NCBI GenBank assembly: GCA_028284365.1 | Contig: JANQRW010000087.1 | Coordinates: 33,459-97,458 of the forward strand | Direction: 5' to 3' | DNA from: Marinicella sp. | GTDB lineage: Bacteria; Pseudomonadota; Gammaproteobacteria; Xanthomonadales; Marinicellaceae | Length of the DNA stretch: 64,000 nt | In this document: in pieces, positions 55,771-64,000 of the stretch | Numbering within the stretch: position 1 is the stretch's first letter | Layout: each line of letters opens with the position of its first letter | Made by a program: the position numbers and the translations under genes | The notes under the pieces: model-generated | What the model was told of the DNA's origin: nothing | Seen by the model: the letters and a program-made list of their open reading frames with translations, nothing else | Databases searched by the model: none

Positions 55771-58407
55771 TTACATATCATCAAGTAATTTTTTAGCATC
55801 TGCAATTTGCTCTTCATTACCTTCAGCAAACACTTCGTCCAATAAGTTCTTAGCTCCTTCAGCATCACCCATATCGATATAAGCTTTCGCTAAATCCAAT
55901 TTGGTACCTATGGCATCGGACTCTTCCATCAAGTCCTCTAACCCCAAATCAAGTTCGTCTTCGTTATCCTCCTCATGGGTTTCAAAAGACTCGGTGGCAT
56001 CATCAGCTATATCAACCATATCATTAAACTCATCTTCTAAGGATTCCGCTACATCTGTAGCTTCTTCAATTACTTCTTCAGCTGCATTTTCAACCTCTGA
56101 ACTTAAGGTGATGTCTTCTGCTTGTTCTAATTCTTCTAGCTCTTCATCTAAATCAAAATCAAACGCTTCATCGTCATCGAAACTGAAATCATCGTCACCT
56201 AATTCAGCGGCTTCAGTGACCTCATCAGCCATATCTTCGAGGGAGTCATCGATATCTTCTGCTAGTTGCTCAATGGTTTCATCAGCCTCTTCAGCCAAAT
56301 CTTCAACAACTTCTGCTGCATCATCAGATAACTCTTCATCAAGTTCAAAATCATCCAAATCGAAGTCCTCAAGCTCATCAGTTTCCGCAACAGCCTCTTC
56401 AGCTGCATTTTCTTCATCAAACGAAACACCTGCTAAAGTTTCAGAATGATCAACTGTATCAGATATATCATTGCTTTTATCCTCATCGTCATCGTTCAGG
56501 AAACCATCTAAATCGAAACCACCATCATCTGCTTCTTCCAGACTGCTTTCTTGTTCATCTAAACTCATGTCGATATCAGCAGAATCCTCATCGGCTACAT
56601 CCTCTGCTTCGTCATCATCAAAGTCAATGTTGCGATCGAGTTCAGCCAAAACATCATCTTCAACTTCCCCAGCCTCAATGGGTTCATCATCCATCAGTGG
56701 TTGATTCATCTTGGTGTCAACTGAATCTTCAGAATCATCAACTTGATCTTGATTGCGTTTTTTAATGTCATCCAGGAAACTGGTGCCATCTTCATCTTCT
56801 GCATCAGAACCACCTAACAACCTAGGCACAAAAATCAATGCCAGTAATGCGGCTAAACCGATCAATACCCACATCAAATTACCCATGACCCAACTCATGG
56901 ATTTTTCTATAAATGATGGCTCAGGTTTTCTTGGTACTACCGATTTGGTTACCGCAGTCTTTTCTGTAGCATTTTCTCCGGCTGCAGTATCATCAACAGT
57001 TTCATCGGCAGTATCTGTATCAAGACTGTTATTTGAACTGCTATCAACACCTTCAACCGCCAGGTTCAATTCACCTTCACTGTTATCAGCTTCACCGTTA
57101 TTTGCTTCATCAGATGTTAATGCATCCCAAATATCATCGCCGGTATTTTCAGCAGCATCCACAGTTTCATCAACCAATTGATTGGCGTCATTCGTTAACT
57201 CAGAGATTGCATCGTCAACATCCTCCTCAGCTTCATCTGAGACATTGGCCAACTGATTCTCTAAATTTGCCAAGCCATCATCAGAAACCTCTAACACTTC
57301 TTGTTGTTGGTCAACGATGTCTTCTAATTCCGAAATTCGTTCTTTCAGTTCAGCATTTTCAGTTTCTGTCGTCAACAAGTCTTCTTCCATTGCCATAGCT
57401 GTCTCTGAACTCGTTTCATCAGCGTTGGTCTGCCCGTTGTCCGAATCACCGGCATCACTGCCTGAAAGCTGAACCCCATAATCCAAGCTGGATGCAGGTG
57501 CCTCATAACTATCTTCGGTTGTGGTTTCTGTTTGAATCGATGCATAATCCTGCCTCGCAGGTGACCATGATTGGTTATGTGATCTGACTTGAGCCAACGC
57601 TTCTGAATGTCCAATGCTTCTGACATCATCTACAGAAGGCATGTTTAAACGACTGCCTTTGATCAATTGATTGATGTTATTATCAATGAATGCGCTTGGG
57701 TTGGCATTGTAAATAGCCATAACCATTTGGTGGGTGGTTAAATCACCCACTTTGTTATTGTTAGCAATACTCCATAAAGTATCACCTGCTTGCACTGTCA
57801 CTTCATCGGTGTATGAACTGTAATCTGGTTCTGGTTCAACCTCAACAATCTCTTTAGCTGGTTCTGCATGCGCTGCTGCATCTTCGTTGGTATAAGTCAC
57901 TGTTTGTGAAGATGTATCTTCAACCATTGGTTCAGTTACAGGTTCGATAGCAGTCTCTTCAGCAATGGAATCCACCACCACACTATTAACTTGCACATCA
58001 AGATTATTTGATTGATAAACAGGTGGGTCTAACAAGATCGTAAACTCACGAAGGATGCGACCATTATTCCAGTTCACATCTAACAACAAACTGACGATAG
58101 GCTCATTTACTGGACCATTAGATGTTAGATTAATTTGGAGTGGGTTATCGGCATCAAATGCCACCATAATGTTCGCTGGCACAAATGATTTGTCTAACCC
58201 AACTTTTTGATAATCATCGCTGCTGGCCAAACGAACCTCAAGATTTTCCAGCTCCTCATCGGCATTGGTGATTAAATCTATACTGGAACGAAGTGGTTCA
58301 TTCAAGGCTGAATACACTTGTATTTTGCCCATACCCAGCGACAATGATGACTGTGAGACGATGGTTAAGCCTATAACCAAGGCCAATAAAATCAATTTCT
58401 GCTTCAT
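55771..58407 (-). CDS. fimV: FimV/HubP-family polar organiser
   Basis: An 878-residue inner-membrane protein. A signal peptide (KLILLALVIGLTIVSQSSLS) leads to a conserved FimV N-domain (GMGKIQVYSALNEPLRSSID), then a LysM domain (about residues 200-260: VQAGDTLWSIANNNKVGDLT). A coiled coil (LKERISELEDIVDQQQEVLE) precedes the membrane segment near residue 520 (WVLIGLAALLALIFVPRLL). The cytoplasmic half is a very acidic repetitive region (Asp, Glu, Ala) ending in the TPR-like C-domain (GTKLDLAKAYIDMGDAEGAK). Family members bind peptidoglycan and recruit pilus and polarity proteins, which fits the pil genes in this window. Confidence 0.94.
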   Translation of the reverse strand: MKQKLILLALVIGLTIVSQSSLSLGMGKIQVYSALNEPLRSSIDLITNADEELENLEVRLASSDDYQKVGLDKSFVPANIMVAFDADNPLQINLTSNGPVNEPIVSLLLDVNWNNGRILREFTILLDPPVYQSNNLDVQVNSVVVDSIAEETAIEPVTEPMVEDTSSQTVTYTNEDAAAHAEPAKEIVEVEPEPDYSSYTDEVTVQAGDTLWSIANNNKVGDLTTHQMVMAIYNANPSAFIDNNINQLIKGSRLNMPSVDDVRSIGHSEALAQVRSHNQSWSPARQDYASIQTETTTEDSYEAPASSLDYGVQLSGSDAGDSDNGQTNADETSSETAMAMEEDLLTTETENAELKERISELEDIVDQQQEVLEVSDDGLANLENQLANVSDEAEEDVDDAISELTNDANQLVDETVDAAENTGDDIWDALTSDEANNGEADNSEGELNLAVEGVDSSSNNSLDTDTADETVDDTAAGENATEKTAVTKSVVPRKPEPSFIEKSMSWVMGNLMWVLIGLAALLALIFVPRLLGGSDAEDEDGTSFLDDIKKRNQDQVDDSEDSVDTKMNQPLMDDEPIEAGEVEDDVLAELDRNIDFDDDEAEDVADEDSADIDMSLDEQESSLEEADDGGFDLDGFLNDDDEDKSNDISDTVDHSETLAGVSFDEENAAEEAVAETDELEDFDLDDFELDEELSDDAAEVVEDLAEEADETIEQLAEDIDDSLEDMADEVTEAAELGDDDFSFDDDEAFDFDLDEELEELEQAEDITLSSEVENAAEEVIEEATDVAESLEDEFNDMVDIADDATESFETHEEDNEDELDLGLEDLMEESDAIGTKLDLAKAYIDMGDAEGAKNLLDEVFAEGNEEQIADAKKLLDDM

Positions 58408-58502
58408 AATTTACCCAATGCTTTTATGTTTTATAGTGATATCATTATTGATGGTAACTAATTCTACAATAAAAATCCAAGAATTTATCTAAAAAAAATG
58501 TG

Positions 58503-59537
58503 CTAACTTACTCTTTTATCCAGTATTTTTATCAATAGCTCAGCGATTTGCACGCTATTCAAGGCTGCGCCTTTACGGATGTTATCTGACACAATCCATA
58601 AATTAATCCCGTTTTCATATGAGATGTCCTCACGAATGCGGCCCACATATACAGGGTCATTACCAGCACAATGAACTGCAGGTGATGGAAACTTTGATAA
58701 ATTTGGATCATCCATAAGCTCAACACCCTCAGCACCACGCATCAGTTGTTTCACTTCCGCTGCTGTAATTTTCTCACGAGTTTCTATATGCACCGCTTCG
58801 GCATGACCATAAAACACGGGAACCCTGACACAAGTTGGGTTAACCAAGATACTGCGATCCCCCAATATTTTTTGAGTCTCCCAAACCATCTTCATCTCTT
58901 CACGAGTATAACCATTATCCTGGAACTGATCTATCTGAGGTATCACATTGAATGCAATTTGTTGACCAAAGGTTGCTACTTTGAGCGGCTTAAAATTCAA
59001 TATTGACCTGGTTTGTTCCGACAATTCCTCGATGCCTTTATTGCCTGCCCCTGAAACTGACTGATAAGTGGCAACGTTGATGCGTTCAATACCAACTCTT
59101 TTATGTATGGGGGCCAAAGCCACCAACATCTGCATGGTAGAACAGTTAGGGTTAGCGATGATATATGTATTGCGGTAATCTTCGATTGCTTCAGGATTAA
59201 CTTCTGTTACCACCAACGGCACATCTTCTTCGTTGCGAAAATACGATGTATTATCAACCACCACACACTTGGCAGAAGCAGCCTTGGGTGCATAATGCTC
59301 AGAAATCATACCTCCTGCTGAAAACAAGGCAATGTCAGCCTTTTTAAAATCAAATTCAGCCAAATTTCCAACAGTTACCTGTTTTTTATTAAAATCAATG
59401 ACTTCACCAGCACTTCTTTCGCTGGCTAAAGGGTATAGGTTTTTAACTGGAAACTGTCGTTCTTCTAATATTTCCAACATGGTTTTGCCAACAGCACCTG
59501 TGGCACCAACCACCGCAACATTGTATTTTTTAGTCAT
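58503..59537 (-). CDS. asd: Aspartate-semialdehyde dehydrogenase
   Basis: A 344-residue NADPH-dependent enzyme of the Lys/Met/Thr and peptidoglycan precursor pathway. NADP motif VAVVGATGAVGKTMLEIL; catalytic Cys in IANPNCSTMQMLVAL; substrate motif SVSGAGNKGIEELSEQT; catalytic His region RVPVFYGHAEAVHIET. It belongs to the USG-1/Pseudomonas-type branch next to fimV. Lies 12 bp after aroC. Confidence 0.96.
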   Translation of the reverse strand: MTKKYNVAVVGATGAVGKTMLEILEERQFPVKNLYPLASERSAGEVIDFNKKQVTVGNLAEFDFKKADIALFSAGGMISEHYAPKAASAKCVVVDNTSYFRNEEDVPLVVTEVNPEAIEDYRNTYIIANPNCSTMQMLVALAPIHKRVGIERINVATYQSVSGAGNKGIEELSEQTRSILNFKPLKVATFGQQIAFNVIPQIDQFQDNGYTREEMKMVWETQKILGDRSILVNPTCVRVPVFYGHAEAVHIETREKITAAEVKQLMRGAEGVELMDDPNLSKFPSPAVHCAGNDPVYVGRIREDISYENGINLWIVSDNIRKGAALNSVQIAELLIKILDKRVS

Positions 59538-59549
59538 GGTAATAATTCT

Positions 59550-60620
59550 TTATAGGTTATTAGATTGGGTTTGTGCTTTGTGACGCATGATGTGATCCAT
59601 CAGCACCAAAGCCGTCATAGCCTCAACTATAGGTGTGGCACGGATACCCACACATGGATCATGGCGACCTTTGGTCACCACTTCAATTGGGTTACCCTCA
59701 ATGTCGATGCTCTTACCAGGCAAGCGCAGCGAAGAAGTGGGCTTGAAAGCCACACTTAAGGTTACATCCTGACCCGTTGAAACACCAGCCAAAATGCCGC
59801 CAGCATGGTTACTGGTAAAATCACCATCTACAATTTCATCACGATGAACCGTACCATTTTGAGCCACAGAATCAAATCCAGCACCGATTTCAACACCCTT
59901 GGTCGCATTGATGCTCATCATTGCCAAAGCTAACTCAGCATCCAACTTACCATATACTGGCTCGCCAAGTCCTGCGGGAACATTAACGGCTTTGGCATTG
60001 ATTCTGGCACCCACAGAATCGCCCGATTTACGCAAAGCATCCATGTAGGCATCCAGCTCAGGAATACGATCAATGGCACCAGTAAAGAACGGACTTTCAT
60101 CAATTCGAGATAAGTCTCCGGCTTCAAGCTCAATATGCCCTAATTGAGACAACCAAGCGGTGATGGTAATGTTGTAATTTTCCAACAGCCACTTACGAGC
60201 CAAAGCGCCAGCAGCTACTCGCATGGTGGTTTCACGAGCCGATGAACGGCCTCCCCCCCGATAATCGCGAATACCATATTTTTTCCAATAACTATAATCA
60301 GCGTGTCCTGGACGAATTTGTTTGGCAATCTCGGTATAATCTTTGCTCCTGGCGTCAGTATTTTCAATAATCAGCGCTATCGGATGTCCAGTAGTAACAC
60401 CTTCAAAAACCCCTGATACAATTTGTACATCATCTTTTTCTTTGCGTTGTGACGTGTGACGCGATTGTCCAGTGGCACGACGTAACAATTGTGTTTTGAT
60501 TTCATCGGTGGTGACTGGCATCCCAGGTGGAAAACCATCAAGCACGCAGCCAATGGTACTGCCATGAGATTCACCGAATGAAGTGAAACGCAACATTTTA
60601 CCGAAAGTGTTATGAGACAT
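59550..60620 (-). CDS. aroC: Chorismate synthase
   Basis: A 356-residue FMN enzyme, last step of the shikimate pathway. Signatures: [20 protein letters not shown], then [20 protein letters not shown] with [20 protein letters not shown], and [20 protein letters not shown]. Chorismate from this enzyme feeds tryptophan and folate, both represented downstream (trpFBA, folC). Overlaps prmB by 11 bp. Confidence 0.97.
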   Translation of the reverse strand: MSHNTFGKMLRFTSFGESHGSTIGCVLDGFPPGMPVTTDEIKTQLLRRATGQSRHTSQRKEKDDVQIVSGVFEGVTTGHPIALIIENTDARSKDYTEIAKQIRPGHADYSYWKKYGIRDYRGGGRSSARETTMRVAAGALARKWLLENYNITITAWLSQLGHIELEAGDLSRIDESPFFTGAIDRIPELDAYMDALRKSGDSVGARINAKAVNVPAGLGEPVYGKLDAELALAMMSINATKGVEIGAGFDSVAQNGTVHRDEIVDGDFTSNHAGGILAGVSTGQDVTLSVAFKPTSSLRLPGKSIDIEGNPIEVVTKGRHDPCVGIRATPIVEAMTALVLMDHIMRHKAQTQSNNL

Positions 60621-61521
60621 CGTTTTGCAAAAACTGTTTAAATTGTGAGCGATACTTTAACAAATCATCACGACTAAAAACACAAATTCCTTGCCCACCC
60701 ATGCTTAAATCGATCCATTCGAACGGTATGTCAGGAAACAAACCTTCCAAAACTTCATCGTTGTAGCCTACTTCTAGAAATAAGAAACCCTTTTCACTCA
60801 AATAATCTGGTGACTCACAGAGTATCTTCACTGGAATTTCCATGCCTAATTTATTGCTAACCAATGCACTTTTGGGCTCATAAGCAAACTCTTGTGGCAA
60901 CCCCTCATATTCTTTTTCATCCACATAAGGAGGGTTACTGACCAACAAATCATAGCAACGGGTAATATTTTCAAACAAGTCAGATTCAATCACAGTAACT
61001 CGTTTATTTAAGCTTAATTCTTGGGCGTTCATCTGAGCCAGCGCCAAAGCCTCCCTGCTGATATCAGAAACATCAACTTGTGTACTTTTGAAATAGTGTG
61101 CAATCGCCAGCCCAATACAACCTGAGCCAGTACATAAATCTAACACCGCAACTGGTTCTTCAAGCGCTAACCAAGGTTGAAATCCTAAATCTATTAATTC
61201 AGCGAAAGGGGAACGTGGTATTAAGACCCTATCATTTACTTTAAACTGCAAACCTGCAAATACTGAAAATCCGACCAAATAAGCCATAGGTATGCGTTCT
61301 TCAACTCTTTTTTGAAGTATGTTTCGCACATGATCAACCTGCTCATCGGATACAACCTGCTCAGGTTTGGCATTTAAAGTCAGGTAATCCTCTTGTAAAA
61401 CAAACATAAGCAATAAGATAACCTCATCCTCAGCAACCTCAACACCGTGTCCATAAAAAACGTGTTGTTGCGACAAAAAATCCAACGATTCTTTGAATAA
61501 ATCCTTTATGGTAGTAACCAC
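60610..61521 (-). CDS. prmB: Ribosomal protein uL3 glutamine methyltransferase
   Basis: A 303-residue SAM methyltransferase of the HemK/PrmB group. SAM motif [19 protein letters not shown], catalytic NPPY in [20 protein letters not shown]. The preceding domain has [20 protein letters not shown] and [12 protein letters not shown]. Assigned PrmB, not PrmC, because of its aroC neighbour and IPRSPFAEL. First gene of the reverse-strand run ending at fimV; divergent from the SCO gene. Confidence 0.93.
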   Translation of the reverse strand: MVTTIKDLFKESLDFLSQQHVFYGHGVEVAEDEVILLLMFVLQEDYLTLNAKPEQVVSDEQVDHVRNILQKRVEERIPMAYLVGFSVFAGLQFKVNDRVLIPRSPFAELIDLGFQPWLALEEPVAVLDLCTGSGCIGLAIAHYFKSTQVDVSDISREALALAQMNAQELSLNKRVTVIESDLFENITRCYDLLVSNPPYVDEKEYEGLPQEFAYEPKSALVSNKLGMEIPVKILCESPDYLSEKGFLFLEVGYNDEVLEGLFPDIPFEWIDLSMGGQGICVFSRDDLLKYRSQFKQFLQNDVS

Positions 61522-61587
61522 TTATTCCGCCTTCACAAAAAAAGTTATACAATGCCTGTTTTTATTAATCAGGTCAATCCCCAATTC

Positions 61588-62217
61588 ATGATTATTTTAA
61601 AAAGCCCTTACCCAAAATTTTTATTGGCAACATTTTTCATGTTGTCACTCGCTGCCTGTCAGGAAAGTGGTAATGGCTCGATTCACAAATTACCTTTCCA
61701 GACTTTAAAACTATTTCCTCAAGGTAAGTCATTTTCTGGTTTTAAACTGACCAGCCACAACAACGAAAGTTGGGATGCTGAAAATTTCAAAGGCAGCTAT
61801 TCTGTGTTATTTTTTGGTTATGCCAACTGCCCGGATATCTGTCCAACCACCTTATTGGATATGCAAAAAATTGATCGAGAGCTCACGGCAAGAAACCTAA
61901 ACAGTCCAAGGTTCATATTTGTTTCTGTTGATCCTGACCGCGATACGCCTGAAGCATTGAACGATTACATAAATTTCTTTAATCCAGAATTCTATGCGCT
62001 CACCGGTGATGCCCCAAATATACTCTCTATTGCTTCACAAATTGGAGTGGCCTATAAAGTGGGTGAACACGAAAAAGGGGATTTGGTTTATGATGTGGAT
62101 CATGCCTCTGCGCTGTTTTTGTTGAACCCTGATGGTGAACGCATTGGTATTTTTACGGCACCACACGATGTGGACACCATAGCCAGTGATTTGGCACTTT
62201 TGATGGAGTCAATATGA
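61588..62217 (+). CDS. SCO1/SenC-family lipoprotein
   Basis: A 209-residue thioredoxin-fold protein for copper-site assembly of cytochrome oxidase. ATG 61588 gives a good lipoprotein signal (lipobox LAAC in FFMLSLAACQESGNG); an ATG at 61552 would add 12 residues. Copper ligands are the Cys pair in FFGYANCPDICPTTLLDM and the His in YDVDHASALFLLNPDG. FVSVDPDRDTPEALNDYINF is a family signature. Overlaps psd by 4 bp (ATGA). No oxidase subunit genes are in the window. Confidence 0.92.
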   Translation: MIILKSPYPKFLLATFFMLSLAACQESGNGSIHKLPFQTLKLFPQGKSFSGFKLTSHNNESWDAENFKGSYSVLFFGYANCPDICPTTLLDMQKIDRELTARNLNSPRFIFVSVDPDRDTPEALNDYINFFNPEFYALTGDAPNILSIASQIGVAYKVGEHEKGDLVYDVDHASALFLLNPDGERIGIFTAPHDVDTIASDLALLMESI

Positions 62218-63080
62218 AAACCATAGCACTGCTGTTCCAATACATACTACCACATCGATTGTTATCCAGACTGATGTATTACCTGATGCGGATTCGTTTC
62301 AAACCCATCAAGAACATGACATTGAATCTGATGATTAACAAATTCAATATCAACTTGGATGAAGCAATTTCAAAAAATTATGATGATTATGAGCACTTCA
62401 ATGCTTTTTTTACCCGGGAGTTAAAAGCAGGCACACGTCCCATTGACCCTGAGGAAGAAAGTTTGATCTCTCCAGTGGATGGTGTTATTTCACAATTGGG
62501 CGACATAGAAAATGACTCGATTTTACAAGCCAAAGGCCACCATTACACGATCAAAGACTTAATGGCCTCGGAAATAACCCAAGACTTCATCAATGGTCAA
62601 TTCATGACCATTTATTTATCGCCAAAAGATTATCACCGGCTGCATGCGCCTTTGGACTGTGAGATCAAAACCATGCGTCACGTGCCAGGTAGATTATTCA
62701 GTGTGGCAGATTGGACCACACAAAAAATCCCACGTTTGTTTGCCCGCAACGAACGTTTGATCAATCATTTGCACACACCTGTTGGGCATGTTGCGTACGT
62801 TTATGTAGGTGCAATTTTAGTCTCCAGTATTGAAACAGTAAGCAATGGCGTGATCACACCACCATACGCTTCAGAAGTGACCGATGTACTGGTTTCTGGT
62901 CAAAGCCAATACCAAAAAGGCGAGGAAATGGGTCGGTTCAATATGGGTTCAACAGTCATTATGTTATTCCCAAAAAATGCGGTTAAATTCAATTCGGAAC
63001 TGCAAGCTGGTTCAACATTGAAACTGGGGCAAAAAATCGGCACATTGCAGGGAATTTTCAACACAGATGATGGTCAATAA
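62214..63080 (+). CDS. psd: Phosphatidylserine decarboxylase proenzyme
   Basis: A 288-residue proenzyme making phosphatidylethanolamine. Autocleavage occurs before S246 in GRFNMGSTVIMLF (GST in place of LGST) to create the pyruvoyl group. The Asp of SPVDGVISQLG and His residues of LSPKDYHRLHAPLDC complete the catalytic triad. The N-terminal helix (LLFQYILPHRLLSRLMYYLM) attaches to the membrane. Coupled to the SCO gene upstream. Confidence 0.96.
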   Translation: MKTIALLFQYILPHRLLSRLMYYLMRIRFKPIKNMTLNLMINKFNINLDEAISKNYDDYEHFNAFFTRELKAGTRPIDPEEESLISPVDGVISQLGDIENDSILQAKGHHYTIKDLMASEITQDFINGQFMTIYLSPKDYHRLHAPLDCEIKTMRHVPGRLFSVADWTTQKIPRLFARNERLINHLHTPVGHVAYVYVGAILVSSIETVSNGVITPPYASEVTDVLVSGQSQYQKGEEMGRFNMGSTVIMLFPKNAVKFNSELQAGSTLKLGQKIGTLQGIFNTDDGQ

Positions 63081-63084
63081 AGGC

Positions 63085-63837
63085 ATGAAAACCAAATCTG
63101 CTTACAACATGCTCCTCATGACATCAATGATTTTGACGTCATATGTAACAATGGCACAAGAAATTAACAGTGATTTACTCCCTGAAGCCAACCGCGAATT
63201 CAATTTTGATTATCAAAACCTCAAGCCGGTTAAATTCGAGTCTTTTGCAACAGTAGCCCAATGGGCAGACGTGGTTGCCATAGCACAAGTGGTTAATGTT
63301 GATTATGAACAAACCCGAGAAATCAATGCCAAAGGTCAGGCTTTCCTCAACGTTCTGGTTCCCTACAAAGGCGCCAAACGCAATGAATTACTTATCGTTA
63401 GCAGCAAAGGTTTTGACAAACATGTGTGTTACTACCCCGATCGTGGCGGTGAAGGTGAACGATTTCTGGTGTTTTTGAAAAAAACTGAGAATGATGGAGA
63501 ATACCACGGTTTCAATCCCTACTGTCAGCTACAAGTTTTGTTAACAGATACCGGTGAATATGCATTGCGTTACCCACTGGCAATTGATTTTGAAATCAAA
63601 CCTGAACTGATAAGGACAATACAATTCAACGACCCCAACGCGCAAATTGACGCCACTGAATGGACTAGCGTAGCGCGGGAACAGCATCAAGAAGAATACC
63701 AATCAAAACTAACTGAAGATGCAGACATGTTCCAAAAATACTTCTACCTGACTTACACTCAAGGGGTGATGATTTATGAAATACGCAAACTCATGAACAT
63801 CAAAACCCAGCCTCGCATCAGCTCCAAACAAATGTAA
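63085..63837 (+). CDS. Secreted protein of unknown function
   Basis: A 250-residue protein. ATG 63085 gives a short signal peptide (SAYNMLLMTSMILTSYVTMA, cleavage before QEIN); ATGs at 63067 and 63070, overlapping psd, are alternatives. The mature part has beta-rich segments (FATVAQWADVVAIAQVVNVD, FLNVLVPYKGAKRNELLIVS) that resemble small secreted domains transporting or binding metals, but I recognise no family. Two Cys are present (HVCYYPDRGG and NPYCQLQ), which probably pair in the periplasm. Probably in an operon with SCO and psd. Confidence 0.7.
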   Translation: MKTKSAYNMLLMTSMILTSYVTMAQEINSDLLPEANREFNFDYQNLKPVKFESFATVAQWADVVAIAQVVNVDYEQTREINAKGQAFLNVLVPYKGAKRNELLIVSSKGFDKHVCYYPDRGGEGERFLVFLKKTENDGEYHGFNPYCQLQVLLTDTGEYALRYPLAIDFEIKPELIRTIQFNDPNAQIDATEWTSVAREQHQEEYQSKLTEDADMFQKYFYLTYTQGVMIYEIRKLMNIKTQPRISSKQM

Positions 63838-64000
63838 TTGTCCAAATCATAGCCAGTTGGCTTGATTGACACACTCATCATCTGGTTATTGGCTGGATAG
63901 ACAATGGAGAGTTGCTGAGCAACTCGACCCGCCGAGCCGGTTGGTGAGCGAAACGAATCAGAGGCGAAGAGCGCGAGGTTACATGCCATGTCTGCCGCGG
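63838..64000. other. Non-coding tail with a perfect dyad, higher G+C
   Basis: The last 160 bp hold no supported gene. GAGTTGCT-G-AGCAACTC (63909-63925) is a perfect 8-bp dyad with one central base. The last 80 bases are more G+C-rich than the rest of the window. A short reverse frame here (ALFASDSFRSPTGSAGR) looks like the kind of spurious frame that arises in dispersed repeats. The segment may begin another repeat or element beyond the window. Confidence 0.4.

Noticed and set aside
55901..56449. Ser-rich frame antisense to fimV
   Set aside because: It is the antisense image of the Asp/Glu-rich FimV repeat region (GAT/GAA codons read as TC-rich codons).
57033..57398. 121-codon Gln/His/Leu-rich frame antisense to fimV
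   Set aside because: A shadow of the acidic coding sequence in another frame.
63774..63989. 71-codon reverse frame at the window end
   Set aside because: It overlaps the end of a better-supported gene and looks like a spurious frame in repeat-like DNA.

Overview
The window is a 64 kb, AT-leaning, gene-dense chromosomal segment from a gammaproteobacterium. The lineage signal comes from gene families and order: SdhE-YgfX behind sdhCDAB, PpsR divergent from ppsA, an asd-fimV-truA-trpF-trpB-trpA-accD-folC run, YqiB (DUF1249), YgfZ, FimV and pilMNOPQ. A free-living marine relative of Marinicella or a similar lineage is my inference; no rRNA or tRNA is present to test it.

Region 1 (1-4.4 kb) is a surface-protein locus. 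It holds the 3' end of a large Asn/Thr-rich parallel beta-helix protein, three tandem phage-tail-collar (MdpB-like) proteins, a small Tat-signal protein, a GNAT acetyltransferase, and a convergent DUF6916-like gene. The collar genes are tightly coupled: each stop codon lies in or beside the next Shine-Dalgarno sequence. Region 2 (4.4-10.8 kb) is housekeeping: a DsrE-family periplasmic protein, ftsK, alanine dehydrogenase, then trxB-aat on the other strand. A 66-bp tandem repeat array lies between ald and trxB. Region 3 (10.8-14.8 kb) is an accessory island: long non-coding stretches, a secreted protein gene split by an in-frame TGA, two membrane-anchored Sel1-like proteins facing each other, and two different IS3-family transposase remnants. 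Region 4 (14.7-24.7 kb) carries a cyclophilin lipoprotein, a SprT-like zinc protein, a 2-Cys peroxiredoxin, and an RND efflux operon with one adaptor lipoprotein and two tandem permeases.

Region 5 (24.7-32.5 kb) is the type IV pilus alignment and secretin operon pilM-N-O-P-Q, followed without a gap by a 906-residue Ig-repeat lipoprotein and a strong terminator. Region 6 (32.8-38.3 kb) is a reverse-strand operon from a 51-residue SDH assembly factor (DUF1674) through sdhC-D-A-B, sdhE and ygfX to ispG. Region 7 (38.4-41.3 kb) holds ygfZ, an orphan PhnD-like binding protein, a PilZ protein and a methyltransferase. Region 8 (41.3-46.5 kb) encodes a ferredoxin-type 2-oxoacid oxidoreductase (fused gamma-alpha, and beta) with a GltD-like FAD/Fe-S oxidoreductase and YqiB. 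Region 9 (46.5-50 kb) is the ppsR/ppsA pair, followed by a second copy of the 66-bp repeat.

Region 10 (50-61.5 kb, reverse strand) is prmB-aroC-asd-fimV and truA-trpF-trpB-trpA-accD-folC; a terminator hairpin runs directly into the truA start codon. Region 11 (61.5-64 kb) is SCO1/SenC, phosphatidylserine decarboxylase, a secreted protein of unknown function, and a non-coding tail with a perfect dyad.

The main functional themes are envelope and pilus biogenesis (pilMNOPQ, fimV, PilZ, RND pump, Ig lipoprotein, collar proteins), central carbon and redox metabolism (SDH, 2-oxoacid oxidoreductase, ppsA, ald, trxB, peroxiredoxin) and aromatic/folate/fatty-acid precursor synthesis. The most unusual items are the collar/DUF6916 surface locus, the coding-phase 66-bp repeats, the TGA-split secreted gene, the Ig lipoprotein added to the pilus operon, and the terminator fused to the truA start.
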